A DNA stretch of 64,000 bases from Armatimonadota bacterium (GTDB lineage Bacteria; Sysuimicrobiota; Sysuimicrobiia; Sysuimicrobiales; Kaftiobacteriaceae): positions 1-64,000 of the forward strand of contig JAVKHY010000008.1 in NCBI GenBank assembly GCA_031459765.1. Direction: 5' to 3'. Made by a program: the position numbers and the translations under genes. Under the pieces are notes generated by a model that did not search any database, was not told the origin of the DNA, and saw nothing but the letters and a program-made list of their open reading frames with translations. Each line of letters starts with the position of its first letter. The stretch's first letter is position 1. This document shows, one piece after another, positions 16,929-25,971 of this stretch.

Positions 16929-17590
16929 CCCCGGCGTGGGAGGCGGCGGTGCGCCTGCTGCTGGCCGTCGTCCTGGGCGGGGTCGTCGGCTGGCAGCGGG
17001 AGAGCGCGGACAAGCCGGCGGGGTTCCGCACCCACATCCTCGTGTGCGTGGGGGCGGCGCTGTTCACCCTGATCTCCGCGGTGGGGTTCTTCGGCACAGG
17101 GGCGGACCCCGCGCGCGTGGCCAGCAACATCGTGGTCGGCATCGGGTTCCTGGGGGCCGGGACGATCTGGCGGACCCAGGCCAGCGTGGTGGGTCTCACC
17201 ACCGCGGCCAGCCTGTGGACCGTGGCCGCGATCGGAACGGCGGTCGGCGTCGGCTACTACTTCGGCGCCATTGCGGCCACGGCCATCGTCCTGGGGGTCC
17301 TCACCTTCCTCAAGGTCTTCGAAGCGCGGATCCCGCGGCGCGGTCTCGGCCACGTGGTTATGGTGATGACCGACCGGCCGGGGCAGCTGGGCCGGATCGG
17401 CACGGTGCTGGGCGCCTACGGCGTGAACATCGAGCACGTGGACCTCTCCGCCCGGATGGACAACAAAGTGGTCCTGGCCCTGGCCGCCCGCATCCCCCCG
17501 CGCGTCAGCCGGGACGAGATCCTAGTGGCGCTGGGAGACGTGGAGGGCGTCGAAGAAGTGCGCTGGGAAGACGGCAACGCGGCGGCATGA
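16925..17590 (+). CDS. MgtC/SapB family membrane protein with ACT-like tail
   Basis: 221 aa. Four to five hydrophobic helices in residues 8-135 with WQRESADKPAGFRTHILVCVGAALFTL, the MgtC signature (conserved Arg and Cys), then a soluble C-terminal ACT-like domain (VMVMTDRPGQLGRIGTVLGA). MgtC proteins modulate membrane energetics and magnesium stress; the ACT tail suggests a small-molecule sensor. ATG 16925 is the ATGA overlap with the ispG stop. Replaces proS, which often follows ispG elsewhere. Confidence 0.88.
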   Translation: MTPAWEAAVRLLLAVVLGGVVGWQRESADKPAGFRTHILVCVGAALFTLISAVGFFGTGADPARVASNIVVGIGFLGAGTIWRTQASVVGLTTAASLWTVAAIGTAVGVGYYFGAIAATAIVLGVLTFLKVFEARIPRRGLGHVVMVMTDRPGQLGRIGTVLGAYGVNIEHVDLSARMDNKVVLALAARIPPRVSRDEILVALGDVEGVEEVRWEDGNAAA

Positions 17591-18267
17591 TCCCGCTGCG
17601 CGACGAGAATCCATCCTCCTCGCGGCCGATCGTCACCTACCTGATCATCCTGGCCAACGTCCTGGTGTTCCTCTTCATGCTCGGCCTGGGCTCGGACGCC
17701 GCCGTCGAGCGCTTCGTCCTGGCCTACGGCGCGGTCCCGGCCCGGATCACCGGGGCGGCCGCCGGCGCCCCGGCCGCGTACCCGACGCTCTTGACCTCCA
17801 TGTTCCTCCACGGCGGCTGGGCCCATCTGCTGGGGAACATGCTCTACCTGTGGATCTTCGGGGACAATGTGGAAGACCTGATGGGCCACGGCCGGTTCCT
17901 GATCTTCTACCTGCTCACGGGGATGGCCGCGGTCTGGGCCCACATCCTCACCGCTCCGGCCTCCGCCGTGCCGTTGATCGGCGCCAGCGGGGCCATCGCC
18001 GGCGTGCTGGGGGCCTACCTGGCGCTCTTTCCCCGCGCCCGGATCATCTCGCTGGTCCCCTTCGGGTACTTCCTGCGGGTCGTGGCCGTGCCCGCCGTGC
18101 TCTTCCTGCCGCTGTGGTTCCTCCTGCAGTTTGTCCAGGGCGTGGCCACCCTGGGCGCGGAGACGGCGGGGGTGGCCTGGTGGGCGCACATCGGCGGATT
18201 CGCCTCCGGGTTTGTGCTGGTCTGGGTCTTCGCCCGGCGCCGCCGCAGCAGGCGGGAGTGGTGGTGA
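17587..18267 (+). CDS. Rhomboid family intramembrane serine protease
   Basis: 226 aa, six membrane helices. Catalytic dyad Ser134 (GASGAIAG) and His201 (WAHIGGFASG); HGGWAHLLGNMLYLWIFG carries the conserved HxxxN oxyanion region. The long loop with FPRARIISL matches the bacterial PF01694 class. Overlaps mgtC by ATGA. Confidence 0.94.
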   Translation: MIPLRDENPSSSRPIVTYLIILANVLVFLFMLGLGSDAAVERFVLAYGAVPARITGAAAGAPAAYPTLLTSMFLHGGWAHLLGNMLYLWIFGDNVEDLMGHGRFLIFYLLTGMAAVWAHILTAPASAVPLIGASGAIAGVLGAYLALFPRARIISLVPFGYFLRVVAVPAVLFLPLWFLLQFVQGVATLGAETAGVAWWAHIGGFASGFVLVWVFARRRRSRREWW

Positions 18268-18313
18268 GGTCGAAGGGATGTCTGCCGCGTCGGGAAGAGA
18301 AGGAGGTCCGCAG

Positions 18314-19516
18314 GTGCAGATCACGGTGGAAGTGCTGGGCGGCAAACCCGTCTACGAGCACGAGGTGGAGATCGTCGAACGCAAGGGCGTCGGGCATCCC
18401 GATTCCATCTGCGACGCGATCATGGAGCAGGTCAGCATCGAGCTGAGCCGCGAATACCTGCGCCAGTGCGGCGTCGTCCTCCACCACAACATCGACAAGG
18501 CCTTCCTCGTCGCCGGCACCGCCGAGATCCGGCTGGGCGGCGGCCGCATCGTGGAGCCCATGCGCCTGATCTTCGGCGACCGGGCCACCTACGAGCTGAA
18601 CGGGAAGACCCTGCCCGTGGCCGAGATTGCCGTCGGCACGGCCAAGCGCTGGATCCGCGACCACCTGCGCTTTGTGGATCCCGAGGAGCACGTACGCTAC
18701 GACGTGCAGATCAAGCCCGGCTCCCCCGAGCTCGTGGACATCTTCAGCCGGTCGACGCCCGGGGCCAACGATACCTCCGCCGCCGTAGGGTATGCGCCGC
18801 TGACCGAGACCGAGCGGCTGGTCCTCCAGACGGAGAACTACATGAACTCCCCGCGGTTCAAGGAGATGTTCCCCGAGGCGGGCGAGGACATCAAGGTGAT
18901 GGGATTCCGGCGCGGCGCCGCCCTCGACCTCACGGCCGCCGTGGCTTTCGTGGACCGCTTCATCGACTCGGAGGAGACCTACTTCCGCCGCAAGCGGCAG
19001 ATGCAGGAGGCGGTGGAGGAGTTCATCCGCGGCGAGGTCCGTACCCTGGAGCGCGTCGACCTCCATCTGAACACCCTGGACGCGCCGGGACGGGGCCTGG
19101 GGGGGATGTATCTTTCGGTCACCGGCACCTCGGCGGAGAGCGGCGACAGCGGGCAGATCGGACGCGGCAACAAGGTGAACGGCGTGATCGCCCTCAACCG
19201 CCCCATGGGGACCGAAGCGGCGGCCGGCAAGAATCCGGTGTCGCACGTGGGCAAGATCTACACCATCCTCACCCACCAGGTGGCGGCGAAGATCTACAGC
19301 GAGGTGCGCGGCATCCGCGAGGTCTACGTCTGGATGCTCAGCCAGATCGGCGCGCCCATCGACCGCCCCAAGGTCGCCGCCGCCCAGATCATTCTGGAGA
19401 AGCGCGCGCGCGAGGCGGTGGCCAGGCGCAAGGTGGCCGAGATCATGGAACGCGAGCTGGGCAGGATCAACGCGCTGACGCGCGAGCTGGCGGAAGGGAA
19501 GTACCCCGTCGTCTAG
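18314..19516 (+). CDS. mat: S-adenosylmethionine synthetase, archaeal type
   Basis: 400 aa. ERKGVGHPDSICDAIMEQ, NIDKAFLVAGTAEI, NDTSAAVGYAPLTETE, MGFRRGAALDLTAAVAFVDR and GRGNKVNGVI match the archaeal methionine adenosyltransferase family (PF01941), not the ordinary three-domain bacterial MetK. Makes S-adenosylmethionine from ATP and methionine. GTG 18314 is chosen for AGGAGG at 18301-18306, seven bases upstream; ATG 18278 is weaker. The archaeal form occurs in scattered bacteria. No standard metK is in this window. Confidence 0.93.
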   Translation: MQITVEVLGGKPVYEHEVEIVERKGVGHPDSICDAIMEQVSIELSREYLRQCGVVLHHNIDKAFLVAGTAEIRLGGGRIVEPMRLIFGDRATYELNGKTLPVAEIAVGTAKRWIRDHLRFVDPEEHVRYDVQIKPGSPELVDIFSRSTPGANDTSAAVGYAPLTETERLVLQTENYMNSPRFKEMFPEAGEDIKVMGFRRGAALDLTAAVAFVDRFIDSEETYFRRKRQMQEAVEEFIRGEVRTLERVDLHLNTLDAPGRGLGGMYLSVTGTSAESGDSGQIGRGNKVNGVIALNRPMGTEAAAGKNPVSHVGKIYTILTHQVAAKIYSEVRGIREVYVWMLSQIGAPIDRPKVAAAQIILEKRAREAVARRKVAEIMERELGRINALTRELAEGKYPVV

Positions 19517-20578
19517 TTGATTCGACTGCCGGCATTTCTGCTGGCGGCGGTGATCGCCGCCGTCACCGTCGCGGGGTGTCAGGTGCGCCGGGCTCCCGGC
19601 CCGGAGAGCACACGCCAGCTGCGCGTGGCCCTGGTCCGCAGGATCATCGAAGAACCGGCGCTCAGCCCCGCCGCCTGGAGCCCCGACGGGAGACGGTTCG
19701 CCTTCGGGGGCGCCCAGGGGCTGTTCGTAGCCGCGCCCGACGGCCGGCCCCGGCGCATCGGTCCCGGCGGCGTGATCACCACCGTCGTCTGGTCCCGCCC
19801 CCTCGACCTGCTGGCTGTGATCGAGCAGGGCGCGACCTGGGTGGTCCGCGCCGATGGATCGCACCGCCGCCGTCTCGCCCTCCCGGGGTTCGCCACGGGA
19901 GCGGCCTGGTCGCCGGGCGGCGACCGGCTGGGCGTGGTGCTGCGCCGCGACGGAGGGAGCGCGGCCGTCTATGAGCTGTGGCTGGTCAGCCCCGACGGCG
20001 GGTTGCAGCGTTTCGTGCACCGCGCGCCGCCGGGAGGCGTCATGCGCCACCTGCAGTGGTTCCCGGACAGCCTCTACCTTTTATATGGGCTGTCGTCCGC
20101 AGACAGCGACGTCCTGACCGAAGTCTGGCGCGTGCGCGTCTCCTATCCCGATCGCCGCCGCCTCCCGGTGCCCGGCGGGGCGATGGAGCTGCGACTGTCA
20201 CCGACCGGACGGGCCATCGCCTATGTCGCCGGCCCCTCGGCCGAGCACGGTCGGGGGCAGGTGGTGATCACCCGTCCGGACGGCACGGGGCGCGTCCTGC
20301 TCACGCCCGAATCCGGTCGCTACAGCGGCCTGAGCTGGTCGCCGCAGGGCGACAAGCTGGCCTTCGGCCGACTGCTCGATGAGGCGCATGCCGAGATCTG
20401 GATCGCGGATGCCGACGGCTCAGGACGACTGGAGGTGTCGTCCTACGCCCTGGAGTTCTCCGATCCCAGCATCGCGCTGTCCACCTCCTGGGCGCCCGAC
20501 GGCCGGCGGCTGTTGTTCGGCACCAACTCCGGCACCTTCCAGGGTCCGATCTGGATGGCCGCCCTGGAGCGGCGCTGA
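19517..20578 (+). CDS. TolB-like beta-propeller lipoprotein
   Basis: 353 aa. Hydrophobic N-terminus ending VTVAGC is a lipobox with Cys near residue 21, so it is a membrane-anchored lipoprotein. The rest is PD40/WD40-like repeats: WSPDGRRFAFGG, WSPGGDRLGVV, LSPTGRAIAYVAG, WSPQGDKLAFG and WAPDGRRLLFGT. It probably forms one five- to six-bladed propeller for protein or polysaccharide binding. TTG start directly on the metK stop. Partner unknown. Confidence 0.85.
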   Translation: MIRLPAFLLAAVIAAVTVAGCQVRRAPGPESTRQLRVALVRRIIEEPALSPAAWSPDGRRFAFGGAQGLFVAAPDGRPRRIGPGGVITTVVWSRPLDLLAVIEQGATWVVRADGSHRRRLALPGFATGAAWSPGGDRLGVVLRRDGGSAAVYELWLVSPDGGLQRFVHRAPPGGVMRHLQWFPDSLYLLYGLSSADSDVLTEVWRVRVSYPDRRRLPVPGGAMELRLSPTGRAIAYVAGPSAEHGRGQVVITRPDGTGRVLLTPESGRYSGLSWSPQGDKLAFGRLLDEAHAEIWIADADGSGRLEVSSYALEFSDPSIALSTSWAPDGRRLLFGTNSGTFQGPIWMAALERR

Positions 20579-20595
20579 CGCCCGCTTCCGCTGGC

Positions 20596-20623
20596 TTGAC
20601 AAGCCGCTCGGCCCTTTCATAAT
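20596..20623 (+). promoter_or_regulatory. Promoter before the FmdB gene
   Basis: TTGACA (20596-20601), 16-bp spacer, CATAAT (20618-20623). The expected start near 20630 leaves about 5 nt before the ATG at 20635, so the transcript may be nearly leaderless. Confidence 0.7.
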
Positions 20624-20634
20624 AAGAGGCTGAA

Positions 20635-20910
20635 ATGCCGCTATATGAGTATCGGTGCACAGTCTGTAATCACGTCTTCGACGTCTACCACGAGGTCGGC
20701 GGATCTTCCGGTCCCTGTCCGGTCTGCGGAGGTCCGGCCCGGCGGATCTTCACCTCGGTGGGGCTGATCTTCAAGGGATCGGGGTTCCACAGCACCGACT
20801 ATCGGAAGCCCGCGGCGCGCGAGGGAGACGCGGCGCAGGGAAGGACGCCGGAGACGGGCGGGGCAAAGGAAGGTCCCAAAGGCACGGAGGCGGCGTCGAA
20901 GGGCCCCTGA
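20635..20910 (+). CDS. FmdB-family zinc-ribbon protein
   Basis: 91 aa. MPLYEYRCTVCNHVFDV with CxxC, then CPVCGGPARRIFTSVG with the second CxxC, followed by GLIFKGSGFHSTDY: the standard FmdB/CxxC_CXXC_SSSS regulatory-type ribbon. The tail (residues 60-91) is low-complexity, rich in Gly, Glu and Lys. Thought to be a nucleic-acid-binding regulator; targets unknown. It begins a new transcription unit that may run into the envelope operon. Confidence 0.9.
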   Translation: MPLYEYRCTVCNHVFDVYHEVGGSSGPCPVCGGPARRIFTSVGLIFKGSGFHSTDYRKPAAREGDAAQGRTPETGGAKEGPKGTEAASKGP

Positions 20911-20916
20911 GCGCCG

Positions 20917-22647
20917 ATGGCCGCATCCGCGAAGCGGTGGGGACATGGCCTGATCGCCATGTCCCTTGTGTTTTGCGGGGCGCTGTCGGCTCAGGCCGCC
21001 CCGTCGGTCGAGTGGAGCGCGGAGGTTGGTCTCGGCGGATGGGTGGTGCCGGGGAAGTTCGCGCCGCTGCGCATCGACCTCACCGCGGCGTCCGAGGGCC
21101 TCGGCCTGCTCGAGGTCACGGTCCCGCAGGCGGGCGGAGGCCGCGTCACCCATCGCCGCGCGATCCGGCTCGCACCGGGCGCGCGACAGCAGATCACCTT
21201 TGAGGTGACGGTGACCGACCCTCGGCGCCCCATCACGGTGCGGCTGCGCCGCGACGGCGACGAGATCGCCCGGCAGGAGATCCGCGTGGGTTCCGGGCGC
21301 GTGGCGGAAGGGATCGTCGCCGCGCTGACGCCCGAACGCGCCGGGCTGGAGTTCCTGGCCTCCGGGAGCCGCCGGCGGGCGGCCTACCTGGTCGAGGCGA
21401 CGATGCCCTCGCGCTGGCAGTTCTACGACGCCGCCGATCTCGTCGTCCTGGATGCGCTCCTCGCTTCGACCCTGCTGCCGGCGCAACAGGAGGCGCTCGT
21501 GGGGTGGGTGGCGCAGGGCGGTCGACTGCTGGTCGTGCCCCGGGACGGACTCCCCGCAGAGCCGTGGCTGGCGGCGCTGCTGCCCGCCCGCGTCGGGCCC
21601 CCGGCACACCTGCCCGGGTTTCCTTTCCCGCTCCTGCGCCTCAGCCCAGAGGTGCCCACCGAGCGGACCGGCGAAGAGGATTTCCCGCTCGCGGTGCGTC
21701 GCCGCTTCGGCCTGGGCCTTGTGGAACTCTGGGCCTTCGATCCCTTCTCCCCGGCCGCCCGAGCCTGGCCGGGACGGGTGGGCCTCTGGCAGTCGCTGCT
21801 GGCGACGCCCGGGCCGACGGCGGCGGTCCCCCCGGCGCTGATCGACGAGCTGCCCCGCACCCGTCCCCTGCCGGGCAGCACCCAGGTCGCCCTGGCGGGT
21901 CTGTCGGTCGCCTACCTCGCCGCCATGCGGCTGGTCCTCCGTCGGTGGAGCGGCCTGCGCGGCGGGTGGATCCTCGTGCCGGCGGTCGTCGGGGTCTTCG
22001 CCACCGCTCTGTATGCCGTGGCCTCGGGGGCGCGCGAGGCGGCGCGTTCCATCGCCCAGGTGTCCGTGGTGGAGGTCCTGCCGGAGGCGCGGCGGGCCCG
22101 CGTGACGACCGTCGTCTCCCTCATCGCCCCGTACGGCGGCAGCGTGACGGCCCATCTTCCCGCCGGGGCGGCCGTCCGGCTGCTCGAGGACGGGTGGATC
22201 GTCCTCGACGAGAGCGCCCGCACCGTGACGGGCGGCGCGCGAAGAGGGAGTGTGGCGCTGGAAGTCCGCCAGATCATCGAGATCGATCTGTACGCCGCGG
22301 TGGTCGACAGCGCCGCTGCGCCGCAGCTCCTTTTCTCCGGCGACAGCCCGCCGCCGGTGGACGGACTGCTGGCCAGAGGCCGCCAGATCTATCGTCTCGG
22401 ATCAGGTCCTGTGCCCCGGCGGATGCCCCTGGACCCTGCGGGGTGGACGACGTGGGACCGACCCGGCGTGCTCGGCACCGATCTCGCCTCGCGCGCCGTC
22501 GAGGTTCTCCTGGCCCACCTGGCCCAACGGCCTGAGGAGCTGTGGCTCGTCGGGCGGCACGTCGACGATCGGACCGCACTGCGTCTGCCGGGCGGCGGAA
22601 TGGGGGAATCGAGCCGCCTCCTCCTGCTGCCGGTGACGCTGCCGTAG
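20917..22647 (+). CDS. Exported membrane protein of the MoxR/VWA cluster
   Basis: 576 aa. Signal peptide 1-28 (MSLVFCGALSAQA|AP). Extracytoplasmic beta-rich region to about 150, then a glutamine-amidotransferase-like fold segment (DLVVLDALLAS, VGWVAQGGRLLVV) without catalytic residues. Two membrane helices at about 323-345 and 350-372 precede another extracytoplasmic domain. Similar proteins accompany MoxR-DUF58-VWA genes in many bacteria; the role is unknown. The permease gene follows after 10 bp. Confidence 0.7.
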   Translation: MAASAKRWGHGLIAMSLVFCGALSAQAAPSVEWSAEVGLGGWVVPGKFAPLRIDLTAASEGLGLLEVTVPQAGGGRVTHRRAIRLAPGARQQITFEVTVTDPRRPITVRLRRDGDEIARQEIRVGSGRVAEGIVAALTPERAGLEFLASGSRRRAAYLVEATMPSRWQFYDAADLVVLDALLASTLLPAQQEALVGWVAQGGRLLVVPRDGLPAEPWLAALLPARVGPPAHLPGFPFPLLRLSPEVPTERTGEEDFPLAVRRRFGLGLVELWAFDPFSPAARAWPGRVGLWQSLLATPGPTAAVPPALIDELPRTRPLPGSTQVALAGLSVAYLAAMRLVLRRWSGLRGGWILVPAVVGVFATALYAVASGAREAARSIAQVSVVEVLPEARRARVTTVVSLIAPYGGSVTAHLPAGAAVRLLEDGWIVLDESARTVTGGARRGSVALEVRQIIEIDLYAAVVDSAAAPQLLFSGDSPPPVDGLLARGRQIYRLGSGPVPRRMPLDPAGWTTWDRPGVLGTDLASRAVEVLLAHLAQRPEELWLVGRHVDDRTALRLPGGGMGESSRLLLLPVTLP

Positions 22648-22657
22648 GACGGAGGGC

Positions 22658-23386
22658 ATGAGGAAGGTGAATGCGGTCGCCCGCAACGACCTGCGCCTGC
22701 GGCTGAGCCGGGGAAACGCGGTGACACTGGTGACAGTGTACCTGTCCCTCCTGGCCGTCCTGGCGTTGCTGTCGCTCCCTCCGGATCTCGGCCGTCTCGA
22801 CGACCTGCGTCAGGAAGGTCTGCTCCTGGCGTTCCTGGTCGCGACGACGGTGGTCGCGGTGTACCTGACCACGGCCGCGGCATGCGGTGAGATCGCCATC
22901 GAGGGAGAGAAGTCCGTCCTCGACCTCGCCGCCTCCCCATTTCCACCCGAGGTGGTGGGCCGGGGCAAGGTCCTGACCTCAGCGGTGTTCGCCGCATTCC
23001 TGCTCCTGCTGGCGACCCCCTTCACGGTCATCGTTGCCGGGATCCGGGGGGAGCCGCTGGCCGCCGCCGCCCGCGCTGCGATCGTCACCATCCCCATGGC
23101 CGCCGCCCTGGGTGGACTGGCCGCGCTCACGGGAGCCGTCTTCGACTCCGACTTCGCCCGCAGTTTCGTGCACTGGTTCATGTTGCTGGCCGTGATCGTG
23201 GGGGCCGCGGCTCTGCCCCCGCCCTGGCACCTGCTGAGCCCGGTGCGGATGGTCGTCGCCGCCGCCCGGGAGGGGCTGCGGTGGGACGTGGTGACGGCCG
23301 CGGCGGGGTACACGCTGCTCTCCCTCGCGGCCGGCGCGGCCATCGCCCGCCAGGTGCGCCGGATCCGTCGGGCCTACGGCCGGTGA
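22658..23386 (+). CDS. ABC-2-type permease-like membrane protein without its own ATPase
   Basis: 242 aa with six predicted membrane helices. CGEIAIEGEKSVLDLAASPFPPEVVGRGKVL is the cytoplasmic segment seen in ABC-2/GldF/NosY-like permeases (the EKERGTLELL-like turn). No ABC ATPase gene is next to it. The context is the envelope MoxR/VWA operon. It could work with a distant ATPase or have lost transport function. Confidence 0.7.
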   Translation: MRKVNAVARNDLRLRLSRGNAVTLVTVYLSLLAVLALLSLPPDLGRLDDLRQEGLLLAFLVATTVVAVYLTTAAACGEIAIEGEKSVLDLAASPFPPEVVGRGKVLTSAVFAAFLLLLATPFTVIVAGIRGEPLAAAARAAIVTIPMAAALGGLAALTGAVFDSDFARSFVHWFMLLAVIVGAAALPPPWHLLSPVRMVVAAAREGLRWDVVTAAAGYTLLSLAAGAAIARQVRRIRRAYGR

Positions 23387-23427
23387 GGACGGCGTCGGCG
23401 CGCGTTCCGCCCCCGCGGCGACAGGGG

Positions 23428-23433
23428 TATGAT
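23428..23433 (+). promoter_or_regulatory. -10 element for the DUF4175-like gene
   Basis: TATGAT at 23428-23433 stands 9 nt before ATG 23443; the -35 region (TTCCGC, 23405-23410) is poor. If used, the transcript would start 2-3 nt before the start codon (leaderless). Confidence 0.35.
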
Positions 23434-23442
23434 GATATCACC

Positions 23443-24978
23443 ATGGCCCCGGACGCCCTGCACCACATCGTCGGAGCCGCCGGGCGTCGGTTGAGCTGGC
23501 ACCGCGCGCTCCAGGGCGGGCTCCTGGCCGGTTGCGCCGTCCTGGGGACGAGCGTCGCGGCGGCGGCGGTCGCCCTGGTCGTATCGGTCGATCCCGTGCC
23601 GCCGACGGTGGCCGCAGGCGCCGCCGTCGTGACCATCGTGCTGGTCAGCGCGCTGTTGAGGCTGGTCCATCCGGTCGGCCCTCTCGCGGCGGCGAGGCTG
23701 CTGGATCTCCGCGCCGGACTGGAGGAGCGGTTGAGCACGGCGCTGGAGGTGAGCCTCCGGACCCGGCGTGGAACGCTGGGCAACCGGTTGCTGGCCGACG
23801 CCGCGGCCGCGGCCGAGGGGGTGGATCTGCGCGCCGTCCTGCCCTGGCGACCGCCGCGGAGTCTCTCCGTCCTGGCCGTCCTGCTGGCGGTGATCGTCCT
23901 CTGGCCCGCCCTGCTTGGCGGGGTCACCCTGCCGGGGACGCCCGCCCGCCGCACCCAGGAAGTGATCCGCCAGGAAGGCGGGCGTCTGGAGCGGTTCGCC
24001 CGGGCCCTGGAGTCGCGCACGCGCGCTCAACGGATGCCGCACACCCGCCGCGCCGCGCCGCAGCTCCGGGATCTCGGCCTGCGGCTGCAGCAGGAGCGGC
24101 TGGACCGGACCGAGGCGCTGGCGCGAATTGCGGAACTCTCCCGACAGATCGAGGAGACCCGTCGCGAACTGACCCGCCGCCTGGACAGGCCCCGCCCCGG
24201 GCCGCGGGAAGATGGTGGAGCCGATGACCGGCTGTACCGCCAGGCTCTGGAACGGCAGATCCGCCAGTTGCGGGAGCTGACCAGCCGCCTGCGGCAGCAT
24301 TCCGAGACCGTCTCGCCCGACGCCCTGCAGCGGTTGGGGGAGATGACGCAGGACGGGGAGGGCACGCAGCCGGCTGAAGTCCGCAGTCGTCTCGAGCGCG
24401 CGCGCGAGCAACTCCAGCAGGGCGACGCTCACGGCGCCGGCGAGTCGCTCGCCGAAGCGCTTCGCCAGCTCGAGGGGCTGCAGTCGATGCTGGCGGACGC
24501 CGAAGGACTGGAGCGCGCCAGGCAGCAGCTCGAGCGTGCCGGGGAGCGTATCGCTTCGGGCGGCCGGACTCCTGCCCACGAGGTTGCCGACGACCCGTCG
24601 CAGCCGCCGGAAGGCGCGCAGAGCTCCGGCGACCGGCCGCTCGTGGGGGATCCGAAGGCGGAGGCGTCCGCACCCGAAGGACCCCATGAGGGAACGACGC
24701 CGGGCCGCGGCCGCATCGCAGAGAAGATGGGAGCGCCGAGCCCCCGGCTGGAGGCGCAGCGCATCCCCGACCGTCTGCGGGGCGCGCAGGGGGAGGGGGC
24801 GGTCCGATCCGCGGAGGTGCTGGGCGCCGGGCGTCCGGGATCCTCGCGGGTCGGGATCCGGTCGGTCTCGCCGGCGATCGTGGCCGCCGCCGACCAGGCG
24901 ATGAGGTCGGCCCACACCCCGGGGCGCTATCGGGCTCTGGTGCGCAGATACTTTGAGCGGCTGGCCGGATTGAGGTGA
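23443..24978 (+). CDS. DUF4175-like membrane-anchored coiled-coil protein
   Basis: 511 aa. Two helices near residues 22-72, LLDLRAGLEERLSTALEV in the cytoplasm, a third helix at about 140-162, then a long Arg/Glu/Gln-rich coiled coil (about 165-365) and a disordered Pro/Gly-rich part. The arrangement is that of DUF4175-type proteins found beside MoxR, DUF58 and VWA genes. The C-terminus regains order (AMRSAHTPGRYRALVRRYFERL). No enzyme motif. MoxR follows after 6 bp. Confidence 0.65.
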   Translation: MAPDALHHIVGAAGRRLSWHRALQGGLLAGCAVLGTSVAAAAVALVVSVDPVPPTVAAGAAVVTIVLVSALLRLVHPVGPLAAARLLDLRAGLEERLSTALEVSLRTRRGTLGNRLLADAAAAAEGVDLRAVLPWRPPRSLSVLAVLLAVIVLWPALLGGVTLPGTPARRTQEVIRQEGGRLERFARALESRTRAQRMPHTRRAAPQLRDLGLRLQQERLDRTEALARIAELSRQIEETRRELTRRLDRPRPGPREDGGADDRLYRQALERQIRQLRELTSRLRQHSETVSPDALQRLGEMTQDGEGTQPAEVRSRLERAREQLQQGDAHGAGESLAEALRQLEGLQSMLADAEGLERARQQLERAGERIASGGRTPAHEVADDPSQPPEGAQSSGDRPLVGDPKAEASAPEGPHEGTTPGRGRIAEKMGAPSPRLEAQRIPDRLRGAQGEGAVRSAEVLGAGRPGSSRVGIRSVSPAIVAAADQAMRSAHTPGRYRALVRRYFERLAGLR

Positions 24979-24984
24979 CCGGAG

Positions 24985-25971
24985 ATGACCCCGGAAGAGT
25001 TCGCCACCACCTTTGAGCGCATCCGCGCCGAGGTGCGCAGGGTGATCGTCGGACACGAAACGCTGATCGATCACCTCCTGATCGCCTTCCTGGCCGGCGG
25101 ACACGTGCTGTTGGAGGGCGTTCCCGGCCTGGGCAAGACGCTCCTGGTGAAGACGCTGGCCCGGGCCGTGGAACTGTCCTTTTCCCGCATCCAGTTCACC
25201 CCCGACCTGATGCCGGCGGACATCATCGGGACCAATGTCGTGATGCAGGACGCCGAAGGGCGGCGCTACTTCGAGTTCCAGCGGGGCCCGATCTTCACCC
25301 ACGTCCTGCTGGCCGACGAGATCAACCGGGCCACCCCCAAGACCCAGTCCGCCCTGCTGGAGGCGATGCAGGAGCACGCCGTGACCGTCGCCGGGACCTC
25401 CTACGCGCTGGACGAACCCTTTTTCGTGCTGGCCACGCAGAATCCGATCGAGATGGAAGGGACCTACCCGCTGCCCGAGGCGCAGCTGGACCGCTTCCTG
25501 TTCAAGGTCAAGGCCGAGTTCCCCACGGCGGGAGACCTGGTGGAGATCATCGATCGGACGACGACGGCGGAGCAACCCCAGGCCCGGACGGTCGCCGACA
25601 AGGAGACCGTCAGACAGATGCTCCGTCTGGCGCGGGAGGTCGAGGTCGCCTCCCACGTCAAGGCCTACGCCGCGCGGCTGGTCCGCGCCACCCACCCGGA
25701 GGATCCCCATGCGGCGACCATGGCCCGGCGCTTCGTGCGCTACGGCGCCAGCCCGCGCGGGGTCCAGGCGCTCATCCTGTCGGCCAAGGTCCGAGCCCTG
25801 GTGGCGGGCCGCGTCAACGTCAGCCTGGGCGACCTGCAGGCGCTGGCTTTGCCCAGCCTGCGCCACCGGATCATCCTGAACTTTGAGGGCGAAGCCGAAG
25901 GCGTGGATCCCGACGCGGTGATCCGGAACGTGCTGGACGAAACGCCGGAACTGGAAGAGGCGAGGAGATGA
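24985..25971 (+). CDS. MoxR-family AAA+ ATPase
   Basis: 328 aa. Walker A GVPGLGKT (45-52), Walker B LLADEINRA, sensor region ATQNPIEMEGTYPLPEAQLD with the arginine finger, all standard for MoxR. MoxR ATPases act as chaperones that activate or assemble VWA-domain partners, which are encoded directly downstream. The stop overlaps the DUF58 gene by ATGA. Confidence 0.96.
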   Translation: MTPEEFATTFERIRAEVRRVIVGHETLIDHLLIAFLAGGHVLLEGVPGLGKTLLVKTLARAVELSFSRIQFTPDLMPADIIGTNVVMQDAEGRRYFEFQRGPIFTHVLLADEINRATPKTQSALLEAMQEHAVTVAGTSYALDEPFFVLATQNPIEMEGTYPLPEAQLDRFLFKVKAEFPTAGDLVEIIDRTTTAEQPQARTVADKETVRQMLRLAREVEVASHVKAYAARLVRATHPEDPHAATMARRFVRYGASPRGVQALILSAKVRALVAGRVNVSLGDLQALALPSLRHRIILNFEGEAEGVDPDAVIRNVLDETPELEEARR

